DNA from: Bifidobacterium breve
Lineage (GTDB): Bacteria; Actinomycetota; Actinomycetes; Nanopelagicales; Nanopelagicaceae
Assembly: GCA_945863115.1 (NCBI GenBank)
Contig: CAMAYZ010000001.1
Location: 1-64,000, forward strand
DNA: 64,000 nucleotides
Reading direction: 5' to 3'
The first letter of the stretch is position 1. Every line of letters begins with the position of its first letter. Below the pieces are notes generated by a model. That model did not search any database and was not told the origin of the DNA. It saw nothing but the letters and a program-made list of their open reading frames with translations. This document shows, piece after piece, positions 57,395 to 64,000 of this stretch. The position numbers and the translations under genes were made by a program.

Positions 57395-57574
57395 ATGGCA
57401 GCCATGAAACCTCGAACTGGTGATGGACCCATGGAAGTTACCAAGGAAGCTCGCAGTTTCGTTATGCGGATCCCTCTTGAAGGTGGCGGACGTTTAGTCG
57501 TCGAATTAAATGTTGAAGAAGCAACAAATCTTGGAAACGCATTACAGGCAGCGGTCTCCCTCGTTAAGAAGTAA
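57395..57574 (+). CDS. DUF3117 small protein
   Basis: This is a 59-residue protein beginning MAAMKPRTGDGPMEVTKEAR, then VMRIPLEGGGRLVVEL and ending in AVSLVKK. This is the highly conserved actinobacterial DUF3117 sequence (Rv1211 in M. tuberculosis). AAAGGAGC lies seven to ten bases before ATG 57395, a strong ribosome binding site that fixes the start. Its function is unknown. The 105-base gap upstream holds T-rich sequence and no convincing promoter or terminator. Its small size would let gene callers miss it. Confidence 0.92.
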   Translation: MAAMKPRTGDGPMEVTKEARSFVMRIPLEGGGRLVVELNVEEATNLGNALQAAVSLVKK

Positions 57575-57608
57575 TTAGTTCTTGCGGGGATTGGGATAAG
57601 CAACAGTC

Positions 57609-59111
57609 GTGAAACTTCTGCCGAATATTGATTGCTTACCGATATCAGATATCGATTTATCGAAGTATGACAGTGTCGCAGTCCCAATTATCAAATCAGA
57701 TTCGGGCATTGAATTAGGCAATCCAAAAGCAATTAAAACCATTGAAAAGTATTTCAAAATTGAGTTAGCAAATCTTCTTTCAAATTGGCCAGATGCCACC
57801 GGTAAAGCTGGCGAATTGCTGGAAGTTCCAATTGCAGCATCAGAAGCTAAATTATCTCGAATCTATTTTGTTGGTGTCGGAGAAAATACTCCGGAAGATT
57901 TGCGTAAGGCAGGAACCTCCCTTTCGCGAAAAGTTAAGAACTCTGGATCCGCAATCTTAAATACCCTAGTCACAACTAAGCAGAGCGCTCGCAGCCACGC
58001 AGTTGCAATTTCCTTAGCAAGTTATTCCTGGAGCCAGAAGAGCCCACCACCTAAAGCTTTAAAGGCCGCGAGTTTCACCTTGGTAGGAAAATTTGAAAGT
58101 GAATTAATTGAAGCCAGGTTACTTGCTGAAGGTGTTTGGCTGGCCCGCGAGTTAATTCATACTCCTTCAAATATTAAGAACCCGCTTTGGATTGCAGAAC
58201 AAGCCAAAGCCCAGGTAACCAAAGCTAAATCTCCAGCGCTGAAGATTGAAGTTAAAAGTGGAGCTGGACTTGCAAAATTTGGTGGCCTGCTTGCTGTTGG
58301 AAATTCTGCACCCAAGCCCGGTCCAAGATTGGTTCAAGTTTCATATGAACCCCGCGGTTCTAAGAATTGGCCACATGTAGTTTTGGTAGGAAAAGGAATT
58401 ACTTTCGATACCGGAGGCGTCTCACTTAAGCGCCCTTACGAACACATGGTTGGAATGAAGAGCGACATGTCAGGTGCGGCAGCTGTTTTAGCAACAGTTA
58501 TTGCAATTGCGAAATTGGGAATGAATGCACCAAAGGTTCGAGTAACTGGAATTTTAATGTGTGCCGAAAATGCACTTTCAAGTACCTCACAAAGACCATC
58601 CGATGTAATCACCCATTTTGGCGGAACTACAGTTGAAGTGATTAATACTGATGCCGAAGGTCGATTAGTTCTTGCCGATGGTCTGGCCTATGCAGATGCC
58701 GAACTTGATCCAGATTATTTAATTGATGTTGCAACTCTTACTGGTGCTGCAACCCTTGGACTCGGCAGACAGTATGCAGCGATGTATACCCGCGATGTTG
58801 CGTTAGCTCAATCTCTTTACAACGCCGGACAGAGCTCTGGCGAACGGGTTTGGCACATGCCGCTCATTGATGATTACAAAGTTGCACTTGCAAGTGAAAT
58901 TGCAGATTTTAATCACACCGCTGAGAAACCAGATTTCAATGGTGGCTCAATTACCGCCGCACTTTTCCTAGAGCATTTTGCTGGTGATCGGAAATGGGTT
59001 CACCTAGATATCGCTGGCCCAGCTCGCTCCGAAAATGATTCTGGAGAAAATCCAAAAGGCGGCACTGGCTTCGGCGTCAGATTGCTTATCGAGTGGTTGA
59101 CTTCGCTATGA
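57609..59111 (+). CDS. pepA: Leucyl aminopeptidase
   Basis: This is a cytosolic M17 dizinc aminopeptidase, 500 residues. The catalytic domain shows LVGKGITFDTGGVSLKRP and MKSDMSGAAAVLATV (metal ligands and bicarbonate site). The M17 signature NTDAEGRLVLADGLAYAD follows, and a late FNGGSITAALFLEHF. The N-terminal domain is less conserved. GTG 57609 follows a weak TAAGCA at -6; no ribosome binding site is visible. It overlaps the O-methyltransferase gene in ATGA. Confidence 0.94.
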   Translation: MKLLPNIDCLPISDIDLSKYDSVAVPIIKSDSGIELGNPKAIKTIEKYFKIELANLLSNWPDATGKAGELLEVPIAASEAKLSRIYFVGVGENTPEDLRKAGTSLSRKVKNSGSAILNTLVTTKQSARSHAVAISLASYSWSQKSPPPKALKAASFTLVGKFESELIEARLLAEGVWLARELIHTPSNIKNPLWIAEQAKAQVTKAKSPALKIEVKSGAGLAKFGGLLAVGNSAPKPGPRLVQVSYEPRGSKNWPHVVLVGKGITFDTGGVSLKRPYEHMVGMKSDMSGAAAVLATVIAIAKLGMNAPKVRVTGILMCAENALSSTSQRPSDVITHFGGTTVEVINTDAEGRLVLADGLAYADAELDPDYLIDVATLTGAATLGLGRQYAAMYTRDVALAQSLYNAGQSSGERVWHMPLIDDYKVALASEIADFNHTAEKPDFNGGSITAALFLEHFAGDRKWVHLDIAGPARSENDSGENPKGGTGFGVRLLIEWLTSL

Positions 59112-59752
59112 CCATTGAGAGACCGCTAAACAACCGCGGTGACATGTCAGCTTTCGCTGAAAACTTTCCACATGAAGATTTTTTCATGCAACAAGCCAGA
59201 AAGAATGGCGCCGAAGTTGGTGCACCAGATCCAACGGTTGGTGTTGGTGGTTTAATTAATTTTGTAGTTGGTTTAATTTCCGCAAAATCAATTGTAGAAA
59301 TTGGAACAGGTTCTGGAGTAAGTGGGCTCTGGATATTTAATGGTGCGCCTAAAGATGCAACGTTTACCTCAATTGATTCCGAGCGCGAACATTCAGCAAG
59401 CGCAAAAGAGATTTTGGATGAAGCTGGAATCTCTGCGCAAAGATTCAGATTAATCACAGGAAATATTGTTGAAGTCGTTGGAAAGTTAGCGGATGCAAAT
59501 TACGATTTAATGATTGTGAGATCTCCGATTGATATGGTCGATGTAGTGCAGGAAAGTTATCGGTTGTTAAAACCTGGTGGCGTCCTGATTGTCGATAACG
59601 CACTAGATGGCGGAAAAGTTGCCGACCCAACCCAACGAGATTTTGAAACTATTGCGCGACGCGATTCTATAAAAGCCATCAAGGAAGATTCCAGATGGAG
59701 TTCGACGCTAATTCCAATTGGCGGCGGGGCACTCCTGGCTCGTAAGATTTAA
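59108..59752 (+). CDS. SAM-dependent O-methyltransferase (family 3)
   Basis: This is a cytosolic methyltransferase of about 214 residues. SAM-binding motif I is IVEIGTGSGVSGLWIF, the acidic residue of motif II is in TSIDSEREHSASA, and GGVLIVDNALDGGKVADP is typical of the caffeoyl-CoA-like O-methyltransferase family. It resembles M. tuberculosis Rv1220c, which sits immediately before sigE. Here the next gene is htrA instead. ATG 59108 overlaps the pepA stop; a TTG or similar start at 59093 is less likely. The substrate is unknown. Confidence 0.9.
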   Translation: MTIERPLNNRGDMSAFAENFPHEDFFMQQARKNGAEVGAPDPTVGVGGLINFVVGLISAKSIVEIGTGSGVSGLWIFNGAPKDATFTSIDSEREHSASAKEILDEAGISAQRFRLITGNIVEVVGKLADANYDLMIVRSPIDMVDVVQESYRLLKPGGVLIVDNALDGGKVADPTQRDFETIARRDSIKAIKEDSRWSSTLIPIGGGALLARKI

Positions 59753-59754
59753 CT

Positions 59755-60909
59755 ATGGCAAATAACTCTAATAATTCTGATCTACCTAATAGTCCATGGT
59801 GGATTTCAGAGCATCAAGTTATTACTGCCCAAGATGTAAAGAAGCGAAATACTAGGACTGTCAGTTTTGGAATTGCGATTTCAATGGCTCTTATCGCGGG
59901 CGTAATAGGCAGTGTTGTCGGGCGCACTTCAGCATCACTTGATACCAAGACAAATTTAGTTTCAACCAAGAGCACCATCGAACGTAAGCCAGATTCAGTT
60001 GCTGGAATTGCTGCCCGAGTATCACCTTCCGTTGTGTCGATTGAAGTAAGCAAAGGCAATACTGGTGGAAGTGGATCTGGATTCTTTCTCGATAGCACCG
60101 GACATATCCTTACAAATAATCATGTGATTTCACTTGCTGCAACTGCTGGCGCAACTATTCAAGTTAAATTAGCTAATGGCAAAAATTACGATGCGGAATT
60201 AGTTGGCCGCGATGTTTCATATGATTTAGCAGTAATTAAAATTGCAGTAACAGATGCTCCGGCGCTGCAACTGGGAGATAGTGACGCAGTACAAGTAGGC
60301 GATGGCGTTATTGCAATTGGATCACCACTTGGATTAATTGGAACCGTAACATCAGGAATCATTAGTGCAAAGAATCGTCCTGTTACATCAGGTAGTGGAA
60401 CTAGAGAGAGCTCATTCATAAATGCACTTCAAACTGATGCGGCTATTAATCCAGGTAATTCAGGTGGCCCATTGGTAGACCTTTCAGGTGCGGTTGTTGG
60501 AATCAACTCCGCAATTGCAACAACTGGTTCAAGATTTGGTGGCCAGAGCGGTTCGATTGGTTTAGGTTTTGCAATTCCAATTAATCAAGCAAGGAAAACT
60601 GCCGATCAATTAATTAAGAATGGAAGTTCGACCTATCCGATTATGGGCGTATCACTGGATACTAGATACACCGGTGTCGGCGCAAAGATTCCAGATGAAG
60701 TTGGTTCGGTAAGTCCTGGAGGTCCTGCAGATCGTGCTGGCATTAAACCTGGCGACATCATCATTGAAATCGATGGCAAGGCCGTTGATACTGCGGATGA
60801 AGCAATAATTACGGTTCGTTCACGCAACGTTGGTGACAAGATAAAGATTAAATTCAAACGTCTAGGCGCTACAAAAGAAGTCTCTCTCGTGCTGATTGCC
60901 GCAAAGTAA
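59755..60909 (+). CDS. htrA: HtrA/DegP-type membrane-anchored serine protease
   Basis: This is an envelope quality-control protease of 384 residues. A cytoplasmic N-terminus of about 35 residues precedes one membrane segment (SFGIAISMALIAGVIGSVVG). The trypsin-like domain carries the triad H123 (TNNHVIS), D157 (SYDLAVIKI) and S236 (NPGNSGGPL). A PDZ domain follows from about 300 (SVSPGGPADRAGIKPGDIIIEID). The active site faces outwards. In M. tuberculosis the order is methyltransferase-sigE-rseA-htrA-tatB; here sigE and rseA are missing. It begins two bases after the methyltransferase stop. Confidence 0.95.
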   Translation: MANNSNNSDLPNSPWWISEHQVITAQDVKKRNTRTVSFGIAISMALIAGVIGSVVGRTSASLDTKTNLVSTKSTIERKPDSVAGIAARVSPSVVSIEVSKGNTGGSGSGFFLDSTGHILTNNHVISLAATAGATIQVKLANGKNYDAELVGRDVSYDLAVIKIAVTDAPALQLGDSDAVQVGDGVIAIGSPLGLIGTVTSGIISAKNRPVTSGSGTRESSFINALQTDAAINPGNSGGPLVDLSGAVVGINSAIATTGSRFGGQSGSIGLGFAIPINQARKTADQLIKNGSSTYPIMGVSLDTRYTGVGAKIPDEVGSVSPGGPADRAGIKPGDIIIEIDGKAVDTADEAIITVRSRNVGDKIKIKFKRLGATKEVSLVLIAAK

Positions 60910-60932
60910 TTACAATAAATTCAGATTAGATA

Positions 60933-60938
60933 TAGGAT
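60933..60938 (+). promoter_or_regulatory. -10 element of a putative leaderless tatB promoter
   Basis: TAGGAT is six bases before ATG 60945, the same hexamer and spacing as folD. A weak TTACAA lies 17 bases further up. Confidence 0.52.
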
Positions 60939-60944
60939 TCGAAA

Positions 60945-61250
60945 ATGTTCGGAATCGGTGGCGGAGAATTTATAGCGATTGCTCTGCTGGCTGTGGTTTT
61001 GGTTGGACCAGATAAGCTCCCACAATTAACTACTGATTCTGCAAAATTTATTCGCAGAATTCGTGATCTTGCACAGGGCGCAACCAAAGATCTACGTGAA
61101 AATCTTGGACCTGGATATGAAGATCTGACCGTTTCTGATCTACACCCTAAGAAATTTATTTCAAAACATTTAAATGAAGCGTTGGCCGAACCTAAAGCCG
61201 AAATAGACGAAATCAAAAAAGCAGCAAAGATTGACCCCGATCTTCTATGA
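60945..61250 (+). CDS. tatB: Sec-independent protein translocase subunit TatB
   Basis: TatB helps TatC recognise twin-arginine signal peptides. The 101-residue protein has the family N-terminus MFGIGGGEFIAIALLAVVLVGPDKLPQL: one membrane helix, then the G-P hinge, then an amphipathic helix (FIRRIRDLAQGATKDLREN). The charged tail after it favours TatB over TatA. No TatC is nearby. It sits between htrA and mrp as in Mycobacterium. It overlaps mrp by four bases. Confidence 0.9.
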   Translation: MFGIGGGEFIAIALLAVVLVGPDKLPQLTTDSAKFIRRIRDLAQGATKDLRENLGPGYEDLTVSDLHPKKFISKHLNEALAEPKAEIDEIKKAAKIDPDLL

Positions 61251-62371
61251 GCAGTGCAATAGTTGAAAGAATTCACGAAGCCCTAAAAGGTGTTTCGGAC
61301 CCAGAATTACATCGCCCGCTTCCAGAATTAGGAATGGTGCAATCAGTTGAATTTGTTGATGGTGTTGCTGCCATAACTATTTTGTTAACTATCTCTGGTT
61401 GTCCGATGCGGGATAGATTGCAGAAAGATATTTCGGACTCGCTCGAACCAATTATCGAAGTGAAGTCTTTGGATCTAACTTTTGGCGTAATGAATGAGGA
61501 ACAGCGTAACAACGTTAAGAAGTTGTTAAATGGTGGCCGCGAAAAATTTATTCCCTTTGCTCAGCCAGATTCGCTAACTCGAGTCATCGGAATTGCCTCA
61601 GGTAAAGGTGGCGTTGGAAAATCTTCGGTAACTGCAAATCTTGCTGTTGCAGCTGCGCAGAAAGGGTTAAAGGTTGGCATATTAGATGCCGATGTTTATG
61701 GCCATTCAATTCCAAGGCTGATGGGAATAGTTGGTAAGCGACCAACTGCAATTGATCAAACCTTTATTCCAGTTGAATCCTATGGTGTAAAAGTAGTTTC
61801 AATGGAGATGTTTAAGCCTGAGCGATCAGATGCCGTTGCATTTCGCGGACCAATGTTGCATAAAGTTTTAGAACAATTGTTGAGTGATGCTTATTGGGGC
61901 GATCTTGATTTACTTCTATTGGATTTGCCGCCAGGAACCGGAGATATCGCAATCTCACTTGGTCAGTTATTACCAGCATCAGAAATCGTTGTTGTTACTA
62001 CTCCACAAATTGCTGCTGCTGAAGTTTCAGAACGTGCAGGTCGGATTGCTCATCAATTGAAACAACACATCATTGGTGTTATCGAAAACATGTCGGATTC
62101 AGCATGTGCTAAATGCGGCGAGCCAATCGCAATATTTGGTACTGGTGGCGGCTTGGAGACAGCGAAACAATTATCTGAATTAGTCGGAGCTGATATTTCG
62201 TTGATTGGCCAAATCCCATTCACCACGGCCCTGCGTGAAGGCGGAGATCTTGGAAACCCAATCGTCATTAGCGATCCAACATGTCCAGCAAGTGAATCTT
62301 TCGCAGCAATCGTAGAGAAAATAACGCTTCGCCCAAAGTCGCTAGTGGGGGTCAGGCTCTCCGTCTCTTAA
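61247..62371 (+). CDS. mrp: Mrp/NBP35-type iron-sulfur carrier ATPase
   Basis: This is a cytosolic P-loop protein that carries Fe-S clusters, 374 residues. Residues 1-80 are a MIP18/DUF59 domain (VSDPELHRPLPELGMVQ, LTISGCPMRD). The ATPase has the deviant Walker A GIASGKGGVGKSSVTANLAVA, LDADVYGHSIPRLMG, LLLDLPPGTGD, and a C-terminal CAKCGEP pair that in the family coordinates the bridging cluster. ATG 61247 overlaps tatB. The order htrA-tatB-mrp matches the M. tuberculosis Rv1223-Rv1229c region. Confidence 0.95.
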   Translation: MSSAIVERIHEALKGVSDPELHRPLPELGMVQSVEFVDGVAAITILLTISGCPMRDRLQKDISDSLEPIIEVKSLDLTFGVMNEEQRNNVKKLLNGGREKFIPFAQPDSLTRVIGIASGKGGVGKSSVTANLAVAAAQKGLKVGILDADVYGHSIPRLMGIVGKRPTAIDQTFIPVESYGVKVVSMEMFKPERSDAVAFRGPMLHKVLEQLLSDAYWGDLDLLLLDLPPGTGDIAISLGQLLPASEIVVVTTPQIAAAEVSERAGRIAHQLKQHIIGVIENMSDSACAKCGEPIAIFGTGGGLETAKQLSELVGADISLIGQIPFTTALREGGDLGNPIVISDPTCPASESFAAIVEKITLRPKSLVGVRLSVS

Positions 62372-62378
62372 CATCACC

Positions 62379-62384
62379 TAAGAT
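62379..62384 (+). promoter_or_regulatory. -10 element of a putative leaderless promoter for the MgtE-N/CBS gene
   Basis: TAAGAT is six bases before ATG 62391, 7 bases after the mrp stop. It would drive the sensor and Nramp-type pair. Confidence 0.5.
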
Positions 62385-62390
62385 TGGGCT

Positions 62391-63728
62391 ATGAAAACGC
62401 CACCAGTAAAGAGCATCAACACAGTGGCCAAGCGACTTGTCGGACGTAGTGAATTAGTTTTACAACGCAAAAATATTAGAGAGTCTCTGGTTTCGGTTGC
62501 CGGATTAATCGGGAAGCCAGTTAAGTATCAGGGTGGAAAAGAAATCGGTCGCCTCGTAGATGTTGTAGTTCGACATGGTGAAGATTCTTATCCTCCAGTT
62601 TCCGGGTTAATTGTGAAAGTTGGCCAGAGTAAGTCATTTATCGATGGCGCAAGAATTTCAAAGTTAACTCAGAATGAAATTCAATTATCTTCGGCAAAAG
62701 TTGACCTGACAGAATTCACTAGGCGTGAAGGTGAATCGCTTCTCGATGCAGATGTTCTGGATCACCAAATAGTTGATGTAAATGGCCTGCGAGTAGTTAG
62801 ATCTTCAGATCTTTACTTAGCGCCACTTGATCGTGAAATCCGAGTTGTCGGTGTAGATATTTCATTTAAAGCTTTTCTTCGTAGAATTTTTCCTGGCGCA
62901 CTTGGTCGTGGACCAATTCCAGAGCATGTTATTGACTGGGCAAACGTTGCTTCTTTGGCACACGGAACTGGAGTCGTTAGATCAACTGAATCTCGAGCTG
63001 CACTCAGTCAACTTCGTCCAGCAGATTTAGCGGACCTTATTGAAGACTTAGCGGGTCGTGAACGAAATGCTCTAATTGAAATGCTTGATCCAGAACTTGC
63101 GGCTGATGCTCTTGAAGAGATGGAAGATGATGAGTTGCAAGGATTATTACGTGGACTATCTGCACAAAGGTCTGCAGAACTTATTTCACGTATGGAACCA
63201 GATGAGGGCGCTGAAGTTCTCCGTGATCTCGATGATGACCACCGCGAAAGTATTTTTATGGAGATGGATGTTTCGGTTGCGAAGCAACTTCGCAAGCTAG
63301 TTGAATTCGATGAAACTCTCGCGGGCGGAATCATGACTTCGCACATGCTAATTACTCACGAAGCCGACACTGTTGCATCTGCACTTGCACTTCTAGTCGA
63401 GCACAGAGGGCGCGATATTTCAGATGGCGTAGTTGTTGTAGACGCAAAGGGAAAACTGCTAGATCATATTCAAATTATCGAATTAATCGCCGCAAAACCA
63501 GGTGACAAGTTGTCATCACTAATGGGTCCGCCATATCCAACTTCAGTTAATTTGAATACCAGACTTGATGAAGTTATCGACGAATTTGCAAATAACCGGG
63601 GATCTTCAATCATCGTTGTTGATGAGAAAAATAAACCAGTTGGTCGGATTCTGGCTGATGATTTAGTGGATGCTCTAGCATCAACTGCAGATACCCAAGG
63701 GTTCGCTCAGGGAAGTGGTGCTCTGTAA
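62391..63728 (+). CDS. Soluble PRC-barrel/MgtE-N/CBS protein
   Basis: The 445-residue protein has no membrane segment. Residues about 35-115 look like a PRC-barrel (LIGKPVKYQGGKEIGRLVDVVV). About 205-310 are MgtE N-terminal helical repeats (LRPADLADLIEDLAGRERNAL, LDPELAADALEEMEDDEL, RMEPDEGAEVLRDLDDDH). About 315-435 are a CBS pair (GGIMTSHMLITHEADTVASAL, GSSIIVVDEKNKPVGRILADDL). In the MgtE channel the same N and CBS domains bind Mg2+ and gate the pore, but here the channel domain is absent. Relatives occur across actinobacteria (Rv1232c type). It overlaps the Nramp-type gene by one base in TAATG, so it is likely the magnesium sensor or regulator of that transporter; this is inference. Confidence 0.9.
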   Translation: MKTPPVKSINTVAKRLVGRSELVLQRKNIRESLVSVAGLIGKPVKYQGGKEIGRLVDVVVRHGEDSYPPVSGLIVKVGQSKSFIDGARISKLTQNEIQLSSAKVDLTEFTRREGESLLDADVLDHQIVDVNGLRVVRSSDLYLAPLDREIRVVGVDISFKAFLRRIFPGALGRGPIPEHVIDWANVASLAHGTGVVRSTESRAALSQLRPADLADLIEDLAGRERNALIEMLDPELAADALEEMEDDELQGLLRGLSAQRSAELISRMEPDEGAEVLRDLDDDHRESIFMEMDVSVAKQLRKLVEFDETLAGGIMTSHMLITHEADTVASALALLVEHRGRDISDGVVVVDAKGKLLDHIQIIELIAAKPGDKLSSLMGPPYPTSVNLNTRLDEVIDEFANNRGSSIIVVDEKNKPVGRILADDLVDALASTADTQGFAQGSGAL

Positions 63729-64000
63729 TGGCTAATAAACGCACAATCTCTCCAAAGAAAATTCGGATAGCAGCGTTTCTTGCTGTTATGGGTCCTGGGC
63801 TAATTGCTGGACTTTCCGATAATGATCCAGCAGGTATTACAACTTATTCTGTTCTTGGTGCCGATTACGGTTATCAATTGCTATGGGTATTGGTTGCATC
63901 AATGTTGGCGTTAATTGTTCTACATGATTTAGGGGCAAGAATTGGTGTCGTTACTCGCCAAGGAATGATTGGTTTGATTAGACAGAAATATGGTGCAAGG
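63728..64000 (+). CDS. Nramp-family metal transporter, N-terminal part
   Basis: The first 91 codons of a membrane protein run off the right edge. They hold a basic start, MANKRTISPKKIRIAAF, then VMGPGLIAGLSDNDPAGITTY and a second helix, LLWVLVASMLALIVLHDLGARIG. The DNDPAGITTY stretch occupies the place of the Nramp metal-binding DPGN motif. A change of N to G/I there departs from Mn/Fe carriers and resembles Nramp-related magnesium transporters (NRMT), although the rest of the site is outside the window. Translational coupling to the MgtE-N/CBS protein supports magnesium, but manganese or another metal cannot be excluded. Confidence 0.85.
   Translation, partial: MANKRTISPKKIRIAAFLAVMGPGLIAGLSDNDPAGITTYSVLGADYGYQLLWVLVASMLALIVLHDLGARIGVVTRQGMIGLIRQKYGAR

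Overview
The window is a dense stretch of chromosome, AT-leaning by eye (roughly 40% GC), with almost no intergenic space and many stop/start overlaps of 1-8 bases. A WhiB regulator, DUF3117, DUF3017, the acyl-CoA carboxylase epsilon subunit, GuaB3, actinobacterial-type DapD, a PerM-like (DUF6350) membrane protein, His-tailed GroEL and several gene orders shared with Mycobacterium all point to Actinobacteria. Low GC together with extreme compaction suggests a streamlined planktonic freshwater lineage (acI, order Nanopelagicales). The placement is inferred; there is no rRNA here to confirm it.

Layout. 1-5870: end of rplM, rpsI, glmM, glmS, a PAP2 phosphatase, acpS and alr (translation and amino-sugar/cell-wall precursors). 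5867-12472: a complete branched-chain amino-acid type ABC transporter (livG, F, H, M, K) plus a secreted alpha/beta-hydrolase. 12554-15029: the t6A modification genes tsaE, a tsaB-rimI fusion and tsaD. 15122-17059: groES-groEL behind a CIRCE-like element. 17129-20131: a polyphosphate-glucokinase-like kinase, a secreted cytochrome-b5-domain protein, whiB, and a divergent MerR/cobalamin-type regulator. 20185-23973: guaB (without CBS domains), guaB3, guaA. 23991-27698: secreted cyclophilin, PIG-L deacetylase, pcrA/uvrD. 27766-34118: sucC, sucD, perM-like, purN, purH, folD, DUF3017. 34184-36386: mdh and icd. 36442-41009: sugar-importer ATPase, CNNM/CorC protein, trpS, BMP-type binding protein. 41012-44257 (minus): deoC, a full aldehyde dehydrogenase and a shortened one. 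44281-50782: accA, maf, accE, accD, then divergent birA, purK, purE. 50792-57052: MFS permease, UDP-glucose dehydrogenase, glycosyltransferase, SpoIID protein, dapD, LOG protein. 57104-64000: sigma region-4 mini-protein, DUF3117, pepA, O-methyltransferase, htrA, tatB, mrp, a soluble MgtE-N/CBS protein and the start of an Nramp-type transporter.

The genes form functional blocks: purine synthesis (purN, purH, folD, purK, purE, guaB, guaA), the TCA cycle (sucCD, mdh, icd), biotin-dependent acyl-CoA carboxylation with its own biotin ligase, deoxynucleoside breakdown (deoC plus aldehyde dehydrogenases, facing a nucleoside-type binding protein), and envelope quality control (htrA, tatB, cyclophilin).

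A recurrent regulatory feature is a TANNNT -10-like hexamer 6-7 bases before the start codon of many first-in-operon genes. This predicts extensive leaderless transcription. No tRNA, rRNA, CRISPR array, insertion sequence or prophage was seen, and no gene-free stretch exceeds 300 bases. The most unusual items are a CBS/MgtE sensor protein coupled to an Nramp-type permease, a CarH-like regulator with altered cobalamin motif facing whiB across an inverted repeat, a CBS-less IMP dehydrogenase, a half-length aldehyde dehydrogenase, a secreted cytochrome b5, and an htrA locus without sigE-rseA.
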